DNA of 41,229 nucleotides from JAFDZV01 sp966128725 (GTDB lineage Bacteria > Bacteroidota > Ignavibacteria > OLB7), in NCBI GenBank assembly GCA_966128725.1, contig CBHYLN010000035.1:1-41229 (forward strand), written 5' to 3'. Positions within the stretch are counted from its first letter, which is position 1, and each line of letters begins with the position of its first letter. The translations under genes and the position numbers were made by a program. The notes beneath the pieces are model-generated. The model saw nothing but the letters and a program-made list of their open reading frames with translations. It searched no databases and was not told the DNA's origin. Below, in pieces: positions 15,960 through 25,215 of the stretch.

Positions 15960-17183
15960 ATGCGCATTCTCCATACTGCCGATTGGCATCTGGGACGTAG
16001 GCTGGAAGGGCGGGGCCGCCACGACGAGCAGGTGGCCGCGATGGATGAGATATGCGCAATTGCCGACGAGGAACACGTGGACGTTGTTCTCGTGGCGGGC
16101 GATGTTTTTGATACGTATAACCCACCAGCCGAATCCGAAGCGCTTTTCTATCGCACCATGACACGCCTGGCCAACGGTGGCCAACGCTCCGTTGTGGTGA
16201 TCGCCGGCAATCATGATAGTCCCGATCGGCTGATCGCGTCGGACCCATATGCGCGCGCGCTTGGGATTACCACACTCGGCTATCCGAAGGACACGCCGGC
16301 GCTGTACGATGGCGGGACCGATCGTGCCGCATGTGTTGAAGCCGCCCCATCGTTCGTTCGGCTCCGTGTTCCGCGGCAATCCCGCTACCTCTCGGTGTTG
16401 GCCCTGCCATATCCCTCCGAAGCCCGGCTCAGAGAATTGCTTACCGCCGATATCAATAACGACGAGCAGGCAACGATCGACTACAACCAGCGCGTGCAAT
16501 CGTTTCTGAAGGAGCGCGCGCAATCGTTCGTTCCCGGCGAAGCCAACATTGTGGCCAGTCATCTGTTTGTGCGCGGCGGCGGCATGAGTGATTCCGAACG
16601 CGATGTTTCCGTTGGCGGTGCGTATGCGGTGGATGCGGCCAGCTTCCCGGACACCGCCGGATACATAGCGCTTGGGCATCTGCATCGTGCACAGGAAATG
16701 CATTCTGCAACCGGCGCGCCGGTGCGCTACTCCGGATCGATTCTTCAATACAGCTTCAGCGAAGCGGAGCAGACCAAATCGGTAACCATCGTCGAGATAA
16801 CGTCCGGCGGTACCCAGCATCGGGTGGTGCCGATTTCGGCCGGGCGACGATTATTCAAATGGGAGGCTCATGGCCTGGATGAGCTGGAGCGGCGGTTGCA
16901 GGATGCCATGACAAATGAGTGGCATTGGATTACGCTGCACTTGGATGCGCCACTTCCACCGGATTACCGGCGGAATGTCATGGCCCGGCATCCGCAGATA
17001 TTCGAGTGCATCACGCACTACCATCGCACCGACGATCCCCACGAGGAGCGAACCTCGGTTGATGCGCTGCCGCTGGATGAGCAGTTCCGTCGCTTTGTGC
17101 TCGACAAGTACAACGAACCCTGTGCCGACGATGTGATGAAGTTGTTCCTTGAGCTTGCCGCTACCCAACGTGATGATACGTAG
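15960..17183 (+). CDS. sbcD: Exonuclease subunit SbcD (Mre11 family)
   Basis: Nuclease subunit of the SbcCD complex, the bacterial Mre11-Rad50 counterpart, which cuts DNA hairpins and double-strand ends blocked by protein, in the cytoplasm. The calcineurin-like metallophosphoesterase motifs are all present: Asp8 and His10 in HTADWHLG, Asp48 in VAGDVFD, Asn84-His85-Asp86 in IAGNHDS, a mid-domain SHLF, and LGHLHRAQ. At 407 residues the length is normal. The C-terminal capping region that contacts SbcC is present (DEQFRRFVLDKYNEP). The ATG at 15960 places DxH at the family position. sbcC follows in the same direction after 102 bases. Confidence 0.96.
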   Translation: MRILHTADWHLGRRLEGRGRHDEQVAAMDEICAIADEEHVDVVLVAGDVFDTYNPPAESEALFYRTMTRLANGGQRSVVVIAGNHDSPDRLIASDPYARALGITTLGYPKDTPALYDGGTDRAACVEAAPSFVRLRVPRQSRYLSVLALPYPSEARLRELLTADINNDEQATIDYNQRVQSFLKERAQSFVPGEANIVASHLFVRGGGMSDSERDVSVGGAYAVDAASFPDTAGYIALGHLHRAQEMHSATGAPVRYSGSILQYSFSEAEQTKSVTIVEITSGGTQHRVVPISAGRRLFKWEAHGLDELERRLQDAMTNEWHWITLHLDAPLPPDYRRNVMARHPQIFECITHYHRTDDPHEERTSVDALPLDEQFRRFVLDKYNEPCADDVMKLFLELAATQRDDT

Positions 17184-17285
17184 CATCACGTGCGTGGGCG
17201 TAGTGCATTGCGATGTCATGGCCCGCGAAAATCCGCACGACATTTTCTGGCAACCCATGCTTCCCCCGCTTCGTGACCTTCAAGC

Positions 17286-20200
17286 ATGAAACCGATTGAA
17301 CTCCAGATAGCGGGGCTGAACAGCTTTCGCCAGTCAACGAAGATCGACTTCGGGGCACTGGTGAAGGATGGTCTGTTCGGGATCTTCGGCCCAACCGGAA
17401 GCGGCAAATCCACCATTCTCGACGCGATCACGCTTGCGCTGTACGGTCGTGTAACCAGGGCCGGCAGCAGCCTGAAAGGCCTTATCAACCTGAGCGAACA
17501 AAGTTGCTCGGTGGGATTTGCATTCGCTGTGGGCACGGGCGACACGCGAAAGCGCTATCTGGTGGAAAAGCGGCTGGTGCGGGCGCGCAAGGGCGATGGC
17601 GTGGAAACCAAAACCGCTCGGCTGATCGAATATGTGAACGGTACACCGGTACCGTTGGCCGATAAAAGCCACGAGGTTCACGATCGTGTGCAGTCGATCA
17701 TCGGCATCAACCATGATGACTTCCAACGGGCTGTTGTGCTACCGCAGGGTGCGTTTGCCGAGTTCCTTGGCCTGAAGCCCAGCGAGCGCAGCGCCGTGCT
17801 GGAACGGCTGTTCGGGCTGCACGATCTTGGGCACAGGCTTAACACGCTGCTGCGCGAGCGGGCCGATGCCCTTGAACTACGCCGCGCCGAACTCATCGGC
17901 AAGCTGCAGGAGTTGCGCGCCTACGATGCCGATGCATTGGCCAGTGCCGAGCAATGGCACCAGATTGCGGTGAACGCCCACGAGCAGGCCCGCGCCGAAA
18001 GCACAAGCGCCGAATTGCGGCGCGCCGAGTTGCGGGCGCTGCGCGATCGTATCGAGGAGCACGAGGCGCTGAAGGCAGGCGAGGGAGATCGCGAAGAACG
18101 CAATCGCCGCGCGGACGAACTTGCCGGCATTATCGATCGCGCCGAGCGTGCTGCCTCGGTGGCGCCGGCCCGTGTGGCATTTGCGGCTGCCCGCGAACGG
18201 TATAGCCAGCGCGAAGGGCAGTATCAGGAAATGAAGCAGGCCCATGACAGTGCCGAAGCCGCGTGCACTGCATTGTTGCCGCGCGTGTTGGCCGCGCGCA
18301 AAGCGCACGAACTCCGGTTCGAGCCGCTGGGTCTGGAGCTGGCCGTGCTCGATGAGGTACGGCGCGCCAAGCTCGATCTTCGGAATCGTCGTGCGCAGTG
18401 CGACAGCGTGGAACGCGAACTGACGACCGCCAGGCATGCGCTTCAGGAAAGCATGGCCCGGCACAACACATACCGCGACACAGCCGAGGCGACGCTGAAG
18501 GAATTGGCGACGCTGAACGCCCGGATCGCCGAGGCCGATATGCCGGCGGCGGAGCGTGATCGATACAAACGTCTGGAGCTTGGCGTGGCCCGCTTGCGTG
18601 ATGCCGAGGCGCGCGCCTCGCGGGCACAGGAACATCGCGAGCAACTGCATGCCGCGTATGAGCATGCCCGCAGCCAGGCAACCGCCGCCGAACAGCAGCG
18701 CGACGCGGCGCATGCCGCGCTCGACCGCGCACGCACCGGCCTTGCCGCCGCCCGCGCCGAACTGGAAGCCGCCGAACAACTGCGCGGCCAACTGCGCGAG
18801 CAATTCGTGCAGGTCAGCGCGGATCTTGGCGAGGCCGAACGGATACACGATGATATGGTGCGCGCCGAGTTGGAGGCGAGGCAATTGGCCGACACGGCTT
18901 CGGCCCAGCGTAAAGCGGCCGAGCATGCCGAGGCCCTGCATGCTGCTGCGACGGCCGAACGCGACAGCCTGCGGGCCAGGCATCACACAGCGTTGGGGCA
19001 GTGCGAGCAACTGCGCCGGGATAACGCCCTGGCCGAATTGGCCGGGCATCTGCTCGATGGCCAACCGTGCCCGCTGTGTGGCGCATCGGATCACCCGCAA
19101 CCGTTTCACGCGTCGCCGGATACGATTGAACGGCTTGCCGAGGCCGACCGCCAGGCAGCCCAGCTTGGCGAGCAGTTGGTGGTTGCCGAGGAGAGATGTT
19201 CCGAGCGTGATCGCCTGGCCGCAACGGCGGTGGCAACTGCCGCTGCGGCCGAAGCAGCAGCCCGGCAGACAAGCGATCGTGCTGGCGTGGTGCGCGCGCA
19301 GTTGGCCCGGCATCTGCTGAAGTACGATGTTGCCGGCGTTGCGGGCCTGCGTGCGACGGTGGAGGCAATCAAGGAGCAGGGGCTGGCCGCGCGCGCGCGC
19401 GGTGATGCCGCCGGCGTTGCGATCGCCGCCGGTGAGGAGCAACATCGCGATGCCGAGGAGGCCCACGGCAATGCCGTGGTTGCCCATGCCAATGCGGTGT
19501 CGGCGCTGGCCGCGGCCAACGAGCGCCTTGCCGAGGCCCGGGTGCTGGCCAAGAAGGAGGATGATGAAGCCGCTGATCTGCGGCGCGCGTTGGCGGAGCT
19601 TGCCGACCATGCCAATCTGGATGAGCTGGCGGCGTTGATTGAAGAGGCGCAAACGAAGGAGGCGCAACTGGATGAGCTGCGCGCCGGCGCCAGGGTGCTG
19701 GCCGAGCGCCAGGCCATTGAAGCGCAGGCAGCGGAGGCAGCACGTGCCGATGTTGATCGGCTGCGGGACAAGGTTACCGCCGTCACTGCCGAGCACGAGG
19801 CCATGGCGCGCGAGCTGCGCGACAAGCTGGCCGAAACAACGGAGCGATGGGAGGCAACGGTTCCTGCGACCGAGCGAGAACTGGGCACGGATGTGGATGC
19901 GGCGATCGAACGCAGGCAAGCTGAACGCAACGCGCTGAAGGACGAGCTGGATAGGGTTGAGGACCTGTACAAGGAGGCGTCGCAACAGCTTAGAACGCTG
20001 CATGGTCAGTTGGATCTGCTCTGGAACGATCTGATGCGCGATGAGGTTCAGCGCGACGAAGCCGGTCGGGCGTTTGACGCGGCCCTTGTACAGTACGGCG
20101 TGGAGAACGCGGCGCAGGCTGCGCAGTGGGAACTGGGGATGGAGGCGCTTGAACGGCTGCGCGCCGAACGCGCGGCGATTGCCGAGGAACTTGCGCACGC

Positions 20201-20921
20201 CCGGCGACGGATGGCTGAGCTGCAGGAGATGATCGGCGGCCAGCATGTGGATGATGCGGAGGTGAGCGCGGCAACGACACATGCCGAACTGATGGTGAAG
20301 CATGCTGATGAGGCCTCGCGCGAGGAAGCAGTGGCCACGGCCAACCTTGCAACCGTGCGCGAGAAACATGTTGAGTATCGCAAGGCCATGGCCGAGGATG
20401 CCTTCAGCAGTGAAGGCAAGGCCACGGTGGAGCAGCTCACACGATACCTTCGCGGCAACGGATTTATCGACTATCTGGCAAACGAGCGGCTGGCCGATAT
20501 CTGCCGCCGGGCATCCGGACAACTGGCCGGGCTCACAAGCGGACGGTTCGAAATTCTGGCTCGACCAAAGGAAGGATTCATCATCCGCGACAACGCTGCC
20601 GGGGGCGGCGAACGCGCGCCGTCGACGCTGTCCGGCGGGGAGACGTTCGTGGTGTCGCTCTCGTTGGCGTTGGCGTTATCCGATACGATTCAGGTAGGGC
20701 ATGCGCCGCTGGAATTCTTCTTTCTTGACGAGGGATTCGGTACGCTGGACAGCAGCCTGCTTGAGACCGTGATGAACACGTTGGAACGGCTCCGATCCGA
20801 ACACCGTGCTATCGGAGTGATCTCGCACGTGGCGCAACTCCGCGAACGTATTTCTCGGCGACTGGTAGTTACGCCGGCCGCGAACGACATGGGCTCCACC
20901 GTTCAGTTCGAGCTTGCCTGA
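17286..20921 (+). CDS. sbcC: Exonuclease ATPase subunit SbcC (Rad50 family)
   Basis: ATPase and DNA-tethering subunit of SbcCD. It is 1211 residues, somewhat longer than the 1050 or so of E. coli SbcC. Walker A GPTGSGKST is at residues 35-43, the zinc-hook CPLC at 595-598 (GQPCPLCGASDHP), the ABC signature LSGGE at 1115-1119 and Walker B FFFLDEG with Asp1148-Glu1149. Two long coiled-coil arms, very rich in Ala, Glu and Arg, run from about 180 to 590 and 610 to 1030. The extra length lies in these arms. The high GC and Ala/Arg/Glu bias create very long open frames on the opposite strand (for example 17877-20522), which are not genes. All catalytic motifs are intact. Confidence 0.96.
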   Translation: MKPIELQIAGLNSFRQSTKIDFGALVKDGLFGIFGPTGSGKSTILDAITLALYGRVTRAGSSLKGLINLSEQSCSVGFAFAVGTGDTRKRYLVEKRLVRARKGDGVETKTARLIEYVNGTPVPLADKSHEVHDRVQSIIGINHDDFQRAVVLPQGAFAEFLGLKPSERSAVLERLFGLHDLGHRLNTLLRERADALELRRAELIGKLQELRAYDADALASAEQWHQIAVNAHEQARAESTSAELRRAELRALRDRIEEHEALKAGEGDREERNRRADELAGIIDRAERAASVAPARVAFAAARERYSQREGQYQEMKQAHDSAEAACTALLPRVLAARKAHELRFEPLGLELAVLDEVRRAKLDLRNRRAQCDSVERELTTARHALQESMARHNTYRDTAEATLKELATLNARIAEADMPAAERDRYKRLELGVARLRDAEARASRAQEHREQLHAAYEHARSQATAAEQQRDAAHAALDRARTGLAAARAELEAAEQLRGQLREQFVQVSADLGEAERIHDDMVRAELEARQLADTASAQRKAAEHAEALHAAATAERDSLRARHHTALGQCEQLRRDNALAELAGHLLDGQPCPLCGASDHPQPFHASPDTIERLAEADRQAAQLGEQLVVAEERCSERDRLAATAVATAAAAEAAARQTSDRAGVVRAQLARHLLKYDVAGVAGLRATVEAIKEQGLAARARGDAAGVAIAAGEEQHRDAEEAHGNAVVAHANAVSALAAANERLAEARVLAKKEDDEAADLRRALAELADHANLDELAALIEEAQTKEAQLDELRAGARVLAERQAIEAQAAEAARADVDRLRDKVTAVTAEHEAMARELRDKLAETTERWEATVPATERELGTDVDAAIERRQAERNALKDELDRVEDLYKEASQQLRTLHGQLDLLWNDLMRDEVQRDEAGRAFDAALVQYGVENAAQAAQWELGMEALERLRAERAAIAEELAHARRRMAELQEMIGGQHVDDAEVSAATTHAELMVKHADEASREEAVATANLATVREKHVEYRKAMAEDAFSSEGKATVEQLTRYLRGNGFIDYLANERLADICRRASGQLAGLTSGRFEILARPKEGFIIRDNAAGGGERAPSTLSGGETFVVSLSLALALSDTIQVGHAPLEFFFLDEGFGTLDSSLLETVMNTLERLRSEHRAIGVISHVAQLRERISRRLVVTPAANDMGSTVQFELA

Positions 20922-20977
20922 GCCGGCCCGTATGTGGGCAATCGAAGAACATACAGTCATCCCATCTTTGCATATCA

Positions 20978-21712
20978 ATGGCGCTCTCGGTTATCACGAT
21001 CGATTTCTGGAACACATTGTTCGACGGCAGCGGCGGCGAACAACGCAATACCGCGCGGCGTCAGGCCTTGCACGGTGCGATGGCCGAGGCCGGATACAGC
21101 GTGGGCGATGAGCGCCTGAACGACGTGTACGCCTCGATCTGGGAGTACTTCGATCACCATTGGCTGAACCATCATCGCACGCCCACATCCGATGAAATGG
21201 TGCGCGAGATCTGTCGTCGCGCCGGCGTGGTCTTGCCCGAAAGCGCCATCGAGCGTGTGGCCGATGTGTTCACGCATGGCGTGCTGGAGCATCCGCCCCG
21301 ATTGCTTCCGGGCGTTGCCGAGGCGCTGCCGAAGCTGGCACGCCAGTGTTCCCTTGCGTTGATATCGGACACGGCATTCTCGCCGGGTACCGTATTGCGC
21401 ACGTTGATGAACAGCGTTGGCATCGATGGTTACTTCAGTGCGTTTGTCTTCAGCGATGAGACAGGCGTTGCCAAGCCTCATCCGCACGCCTTTGAAACAG
21501 CGCTTGAACGCCTGGGCGCCGTACCGGCATCGGCGGCGCACATCGGCGACATCGAGCGCACCGATGTGCTTGGGGCGAAGAATGCGGGGATGCAGGCCGT
21601 GCTGTATCGAGGTGACTCCGCCCCGCATAAGTACGCCGAGACCGACACGTTGGCGGATGCAGTGATGCATCATTGGGATGAGATCGACCAGATCATCGAG
21701 GCGCTTGGATAA
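20978..21712 (+). CDS. HAD-superfamily hydrolase with DxW-type motif I
   Basis: A 244-residue cytoplasmic HAD-fold hydrolase with a helical cap (about residues 20-95). Motif I is ITIDFWNTLFD: the nucleophile Asp9 is present, but the +2 Asp of phosphatases is Trp11, as in haloacid-dehalogenase-like members that carry an aromatic or aliphatic residue there. Motif II is LALISDTAFS, the motif III lysine is in TGVAKPHPHAF and motif IV is AHIGDIERTDVLGAKNAGM. The substrate cannot be told; absence of the +2 Asp makes an ordinary phosphomonoesterase less likely. Just upstream, ATCTTTG (20964-20970) resembles the Bacteroidota -7 element. A terminator follows 81 bases after the stop. Confidence 0.85.
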   Translation: MALSVITIDFWNTLFDGSGGEQRNTARRQALHGAMAEAGYSVGDERLNDVYASIWEYFDHHWLNHHRTPTSDEMVREICRRAGVVLPESAIERVADVFTHGVLEHPPRLLPGVAEALPKLARQCSLALISDTAFSPGTVLRTLMNSVGIDGYFSAFVFSDETGVAKPHPHAFETALERLGAVPASAAHIGDIERTDVLGAKNAGMQAVLYRGDSAPHKYAETDTLADAVMHHWDEIDQIIEALG

Positions 21713-21793
21713 CCGCCTGCCCGTGGCCATCGGCGCGTCCTGCACGCGAGTGCGATGATCAAGCACCAGCACGATATTCGTTTGATGGTTTTG

Positions 21794-21827
21794 TCGCCGT
21801 TCCCATTTGGGATCGGCGATTTTTGTT
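21794..21827 (+). terminator. Rho-independent terminator after the HAD gene
   Basis: TCGCCGTTCCCA (21794-21805) pairs with TGGGATCGGCGA (21808-21819) with one mismatch and a very short loop. It is followed by TTTTTGTTT (21820-21828). It lies 81 bases after the HAD stop and is a good intrinsic terminator for the sbcCD-HAD side. Confidence 0.8.
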
Positions 21828-22019
21828 TGCAGTGAAATCCATCACGATCACGACCTCGTATATGATGGTTGCGGCGTCCCTCATCGATGTGGCATTACGG
21901 CGTGTCCGTTTTACCAGGTCCAGCCGATGATACGGTATCAACATTACCGAACAGCGTAAAGCGACGATCGCGCGATCGCGACATTCAACAAGGCCGGGCT
22001 GGCAGCGCGAAGCTGTGGC

Positions 22020-22408
22020 AAGGCAGCGCTCGCGGTAATCCGCGCTTGTTATCACGGTGTGGTGTTCGGCATGGCTGATGCCGGGAATGCGGCACGCGCT
22101 GTATACGACAACGCTTATAGGGAGCCCTCAACGCCCCGAAAAACCATGAGCTCCGGAGCGTCGTATCTCATATGGACATGCAGTCGTCAGCAGGAGATGA
22201 CTCGGATCGTATCGGACTGGCGGACACGGTGCGCTCGCTGAAACCGGATCGGCGGGAAGTGATCGGCGCGATCTACTTCCTTGGATACGTGCGGTGGAAA
22301 GCCCCGTGAGCGTTGAGCATTCCGTTGGGTACTGTGAAGACCAGAGGTCGAGCGGCCATACTTACGATCAGAAAACTATTCTCCCAGTGGATATCAACGA
22401 CTACATAG
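22020..22408 (+). pseudogene. Decayed ECF sigma factor gene (SigK-like)
   Basis: Remnants of an ECF sigma-70 factor lie in two frames. One frame (from 22023) reads AALAVI, then YHGVVFGMADAGNAARAVY, the core of sigma region 2. The other frame (22121-22408) reads DTVRSLKPDRREVIGAIYFLGY, a stop, then ALSIPLGTVKTRGRAAILTI. That is sigma region 4 with its helix-turn-helix; the TGA (22307-22309) stands exactly where one ordinary residue would be. So there is at least one frameshift (around 22120-22180) and one nonsense mutation, and much of region 2.3-2.4 is unrecognisable. The remnant ends at TAG 22406-22408 and overlaps the anti-sigma start by 22 bases, the usual coupling of such pairs. The reading rests on pattern recognition, with no alignment run. 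Confidence 0.78.
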
Positions 22409-23277
22409 CATCCGGAGTTCTTGAACTCTACGTTGCCGGAGCTCTGCCTGAAATCGAGGTTGGAGAGGTGGAGCAAATGATTGCAATGCATCCGGCAATC
22501 CGTTTCGAGGTTGATGCCATCCATGACGCGTTCGAAGTGCTCGCGCTGGCGAACGCGGCGCGCCCGCGTCCGGAATTGCGGCGCATGGTGCTGAACACGG
22601 TTGCCAGCATCGGCCATCAATATTCCATGCCGGCGGCCGATACGCCGGCCAATGCAGGCGTCGTTGTCACCGCGGCTGCGTTTGGCACCGCCGGTCAGGC
22701 CTCCGCTGCGAATCGAACAGCCGCTGTATCTGCACCCACCATAGTATCGCTTCCTCCACGCATCCGGTACCTGCTTGCAGCCTCGTTCGTGATCGCGGTA
22801 CTCACGAGCGCAACCTCGGTATACGTTGGCTTCCGTTGGAACGCGGCCGAGGACAGTTTGGCAGAGCTACGGAGCCTTAACGAGCTGATGGTTGCCGAGA
22901 AACAGTCGTTGAAGGCGCGATTCACGAAGTCCGAATCGGACGTCGCGGCGCTGCGCACGGCAACGTCGCGCATTTCATTGAAGGCCGTTGCCGATGCCCA
23001 CAACGTGGCCGCCGTGGTCTTTTGGGATACCACCTCAGGCCACGTCCATCTGGATGGCCGGTTGTTGCCGGCGCTGCCGTTGGGGAAGCAATACCAGTTG
23101 TGGGCAATTGTGGCAGGCAAACCCGTTGACGCCGGTTTGGTCTCCAGCGAAATCGTCGATGGTCTGGTGGCAATGAAGGATGTAGGCAGCGCTCAGGCGT
23201 TTGCCATTACCGTGGAACCCATCGGCGGAAGCGCGGCCCCAACCATCGATGCAATGATTGTGCACGGGAATGTGTAG
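22387..23277 (+). CDS. RskA-like anti-sigma factor
   Basis: A 296-residue anti-sigma factor. The cytoplasmic N-terminus MDINDYIASGVLELYVAGAL is the classical start of anti-sigma-K family proteins that bind ECF sigma factors. One transmembrane helix lies at about 127-148 (YLLAASFVIAVLTSATSVYV), followed by a coiled coil (about 152-188). The periplasmic RskA domain is at 195-296 (AAVVFWDTTSGHVHLDG, YQLWAIVAGKPVDAG, FAITVEPIGGSAAPT). I chose the GTG at 22387 because the family N-terminus starts there; the open frame back to 22294 is an out-of-frame reading of the sigma pseudogene. Its adjacent sigma gene is broken while this gene is intact, so it is an orphan or binds another sigma factor. Confidence 0.85.
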   Translation: MDINDYIASGVLELYVAGALPEIEVGEVEQMIAMHPAIRFEVDAIHDAFEVLALANAARPRPELRRMVLNTVASIGHQYSMPAADTPANAGVVVTAAAFGTAGQASAANRTAAVSAPTIVSLPPRIRYLLAASFVIAVLTSATSVYVGFRWNAAEDSLAELRSLNELMVAEKQSLKARFTKSESDVAALRTATSRISLKAVADAHNVAAVVFWDTTSGHVHLDGRLLPALPLGKQYQLWAIVAGKPVDAGLVSSEIVDGLVAMKDVGSAQAFAITVEPIGGSAAPTIDAMIVHGNV

Positions 23278-23420
23278 GCTGTGCGATGGGCCTGAATGCC
23301 TGCGGCGCCTGTTGCAGCGGGCAGCTTCGGAGCCCGCGCCTGCATGGTTCAACCGGACGAGCCGTATCCGGGCTCGCGGCGAACATGTGCTGGTGGCACG
23401 GAATGGAAATCATCGATAAC

Positions 23421-23460
23421 GAAACGGGGCGGATTGGCATGGTGCCATCCGCCCCGTTTC
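23421..23460. terminator. Hairpin between convergent genes, probable bidirectional terminator
   Basis: GAAACGGGGCGGAT (23421-23434) and ATCCGCCCCGTTTC (23447-23460) form a perfect 14-bp stem. Inner TGGC/GCCA pairing continues it almost to the loop. It lies midway between the stops of the convergent anti-sigma and T9SS genes. A short TTT is built into the stem end, with no separate T-tract. Smaller GC-rich hairpins lie at 23311-23340 and around 23357-23376. Confidence 0.65.
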
Positions 23461-23523
23461 CGCGTGAACTCCGTTACTCACATCATCAGGTTCATCGCGC
23501 GATGTTCTGCAGTCGAATGCGTC

Positions 23524-25215
23524 TTACTTCGTAAGAGTCATCGTCTTTGTTTCAATAAACGTTCCTGCCGTCAGGCGATACATATACAGACCGCTTGGCA
23601 GGCCGGAGCCGTCGAACGAAACCGAATGCGTGCCGGCATCGAAGTCCGCGTCGGCCAATACCGTTACCATCTTGCCCGATGCGTCGAACACGGCCAGGTT
23701 TGCATGCGTGTTCGTTGGAAGCGTGAAGGAGATGGACGTGGCACCGGAGAACGGGTTGGGCACATTGGCGCCAAGCTGATAGCCGGCGGCGGAGCCGATG
23801 GTGGCCGGCGCCGATGCCTGCGTGGACGCCGAGTTCTCAGGTGCCGGGTTCTTGCGAAGCGTGGAGATTACCACAACGTGAACGCGGCCGTTTGCCGAAC
23901 TATCGCTCGACATGCGGACCACCATCTGCCGGTCCTGTCCGTCGTGCAACAGGATGGTGTCGTTGCCGACAACCAATCGGTGATCGGTGAACGAAACACC
24001 GAAACCCTCCGGGATAGCCAGGGTGCCGTCGGTAACGCTGGGGGTGTTGGTTCCGCGCCGAAGCTCGAACACATATACACCACGGTGGTTCCCGGACTCC
24101 TCGCGATCCAATTCACTATTGCCACGAGCAAGTTCGGCCTCGGCGCGCTCATACTCGGCATTCGCACGGGCCAGCTCCGCGTCGGCACGGCCAAGCTGTG
24201 CATCGGCACGCATTGCCTCGGCGGCTTCGCGTTCCAGCTCCGTTTCGGGGCCCTTGGTATCGATGGTGAGCACCTTACCATCGGCATCGTTCACCACGAT
24301 TGTCCGTTGGCCGTTTCCGCTGGTCGAACTTGTGATGATGCTCTTACGGATTATGTGGCGTCCGTGCCCTTCGCCACCGTTGGCGACAATCTCGTTGGAA
24401 TCCGTGCGGACAATCACCCGGCATTGCTTGTTGCCGTTGGCCGCGCCTACCTTCGAGATGGCGACCGCGCCGTGCCCCTGCTTGCCCTCGATAACCGAGA
24501 CCGTGACAACAGCGTTGGTGACCAGCGAGTCGGCCTGATTGAGCGACATGGTTGCCGAGTCGAGCGCCTGGCGAGCCCGGTCCAGGATTTCGTTCATTTC
24601 AACCGAGTTCTTGTCGATCTGAATGCGAAGGTTGCGAGCCTTGGCGTCACCGCGATGCAGTTCCAACTCGAGCTCGCGCAATTCGTGCCGTGGATCGTCC
24701 TCGGCATCAAGCTGCATTACCCGTTCCAGGCTGCGGAGGCTGTCGATCGTGATCGTGGTGGCGATGCCAAGCTCCTTCAGCATCTGCTCAAGTTCCACCT
24801 TGCCGTGCGTTCCCTGCTGACCGCTCAGCTCCATCAAGCGCTGAAGATCGAGGCGCAGTGTTGAATCTCCCAGGCGAAGTTCAATCTTGCCGTTCTCCCC
24901 GTCAAGAGTGGCCGCGTTCAATTCCATTTGCAGCATGACACGCTCGCGCTGAAGGTCAACGGGGCTGACCGGAACAACCACCTCGCCATCCTCGGCTGTT
25001 GGCGGGGTCGGCGGAGCAGGGGGAACCGGGGGCACGGCCAGCTGACGCCCGTTGATTGAAGGCGGCGCCGGCGGGGCCGGGGGCACAGCCGGCTGCTGTC
25101 CGTTGATCGAAGGCGGAGTTGGCGGAGCCGGAGGCGTGGATGGTGCCGGCTGAGCCAGCGCCGATATGCCAGCCAGAAAGGTGGCTGCCAAAGGGAGTAG
25201 TCGCACTATCTTCAT
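23524..25215 (-). CDS. Exported repeat-rich protein with type IX secretion sorting domain
   Basis: A 563-residue secreted protein. The signal peptide is MKIVRLLPLAATFLAGISA. Residues 28-72 are two and a half copies of a 17-residue proline-rich repeat (PPAPPxPPSINGxQxAV). A charged helical region follows to about 260, then a beta-rich part, then five consecutive heptads of the type RAxAELA (about 336-370) predicting a coiled coil. The last 80 residues are a T9SS type A sorting domain: LGANVPNPFSGATSISFTLP, NLAVFDASGKMV, SGLYMYRLTAG and final TKTMTLTK. It is translocated by Sec, then exported by T9SS to the surface or medium. The ATG at 25215 starts the signal peptide; the frame open to 25356 has none. 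It is divergent from an intact ECF sigma gene. No enzymatic domain is recognised. Confidence 0.84.
   Translation of the reverse strand: MKIVRLLPLAATFLAGISALAQPAPSTPPAPPTPPSINGQQPAVPPAPPAPPSINGRQLAVPPVPPAPPTPPTAEDGEVVVPVSPVDLQRERVMLQMELNAATLDGENGKIELRLGDSTLRLDLQRLMELSGQQGTHGKVELEQMLKELGIATTITIDSLRSLERVMQLDAEDDPRHELRELELELHRGDAKARNLRIQIDKNSVEMNEILDRARQALDSATMSLNQADSLVTNAVVTVSVIEGKQGHGAVAISKVGAANGNKQCRVIVRTDSNEIVANGGEGHGRHIIRKSIITSSTSGNGQRTIVVNDADGKVLTIDTKGPETELEREAAEAMRADAQLGRADAELARANAEYERAEAELARGNSELDREESGNHRGVYVFELRRGTNTPSVTDGTLAIPEGFGVSFTDHRLVVGNDTILLHDGQDRQMVVRMSSDSSANGRVHVVVISTLRKNPAPENSASTQASAPATIGSAAGYQLGANVPNPFSGATSISFTLPTNTHANLAVFDASGKMVTVLADADFDAGTHSVSFDGSGLPSGLYMYRLTAGTFIETKTMTLTK
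24106..24210 (-). repeat. Five 21-bp heptad-encoding tandem repeats
   Basis: Read on the minus strand, this 105-bp block encodes five consecutive seven-residue units: RADAQLG, RADAELA, RANAEYE, RAEAELA, RGNSELD. Position 1 is always Arg and position 6 is Leu or, once, Tyr. The units have diverged at DNA level but keep exact 21-base spacing, which points to tandem duplication followed by selection for a coiled coil. Confidence 0.8.
25000..25134 (-). repeat. 51-bp tandem repeats encoding a proline-rich stalk
   Basis: Two full 51-bp units (25134-25084 and 25083-25033) encode PPAPPTPPSINGQQPAV and PPAPPAPPSINGRQLAV. A partial third unit (25032-25000) encodes PPVPPAPPTPP. They follow the signal peptide of the T9SS protein and are likely to vary in copy number between strains. 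Confidence 0.8.

Noticed and set aside
15867..16820. 317-codon open frame on the minus strand
   Set aside because: Antisense to sbcD, with all SbcD motifs on the plus strand.
17877..20522. 881-codon open frame on the minus strand
   Set aside because: Antisense to the SbcC coiled coils. The Ala/Glu/Arg-rich coding sequence removes stop codons on the other strand. No motif in the translation.
22294..22386. Longer start for the RskA-like anti-sigma gene
   Set aside because: These codons are an out-of-frame reading of sigma region 4; the family N-terminus begins at the GTG 22387.
23296..24864. 522-codon open frame on the plus strand
   Set aside because: It lies antisense to the T9SS protein gene, whose signal peptide, repeats and sorting domain are clear. 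The translation is of low quality, with no domain; the open frame is a product of codon bias.
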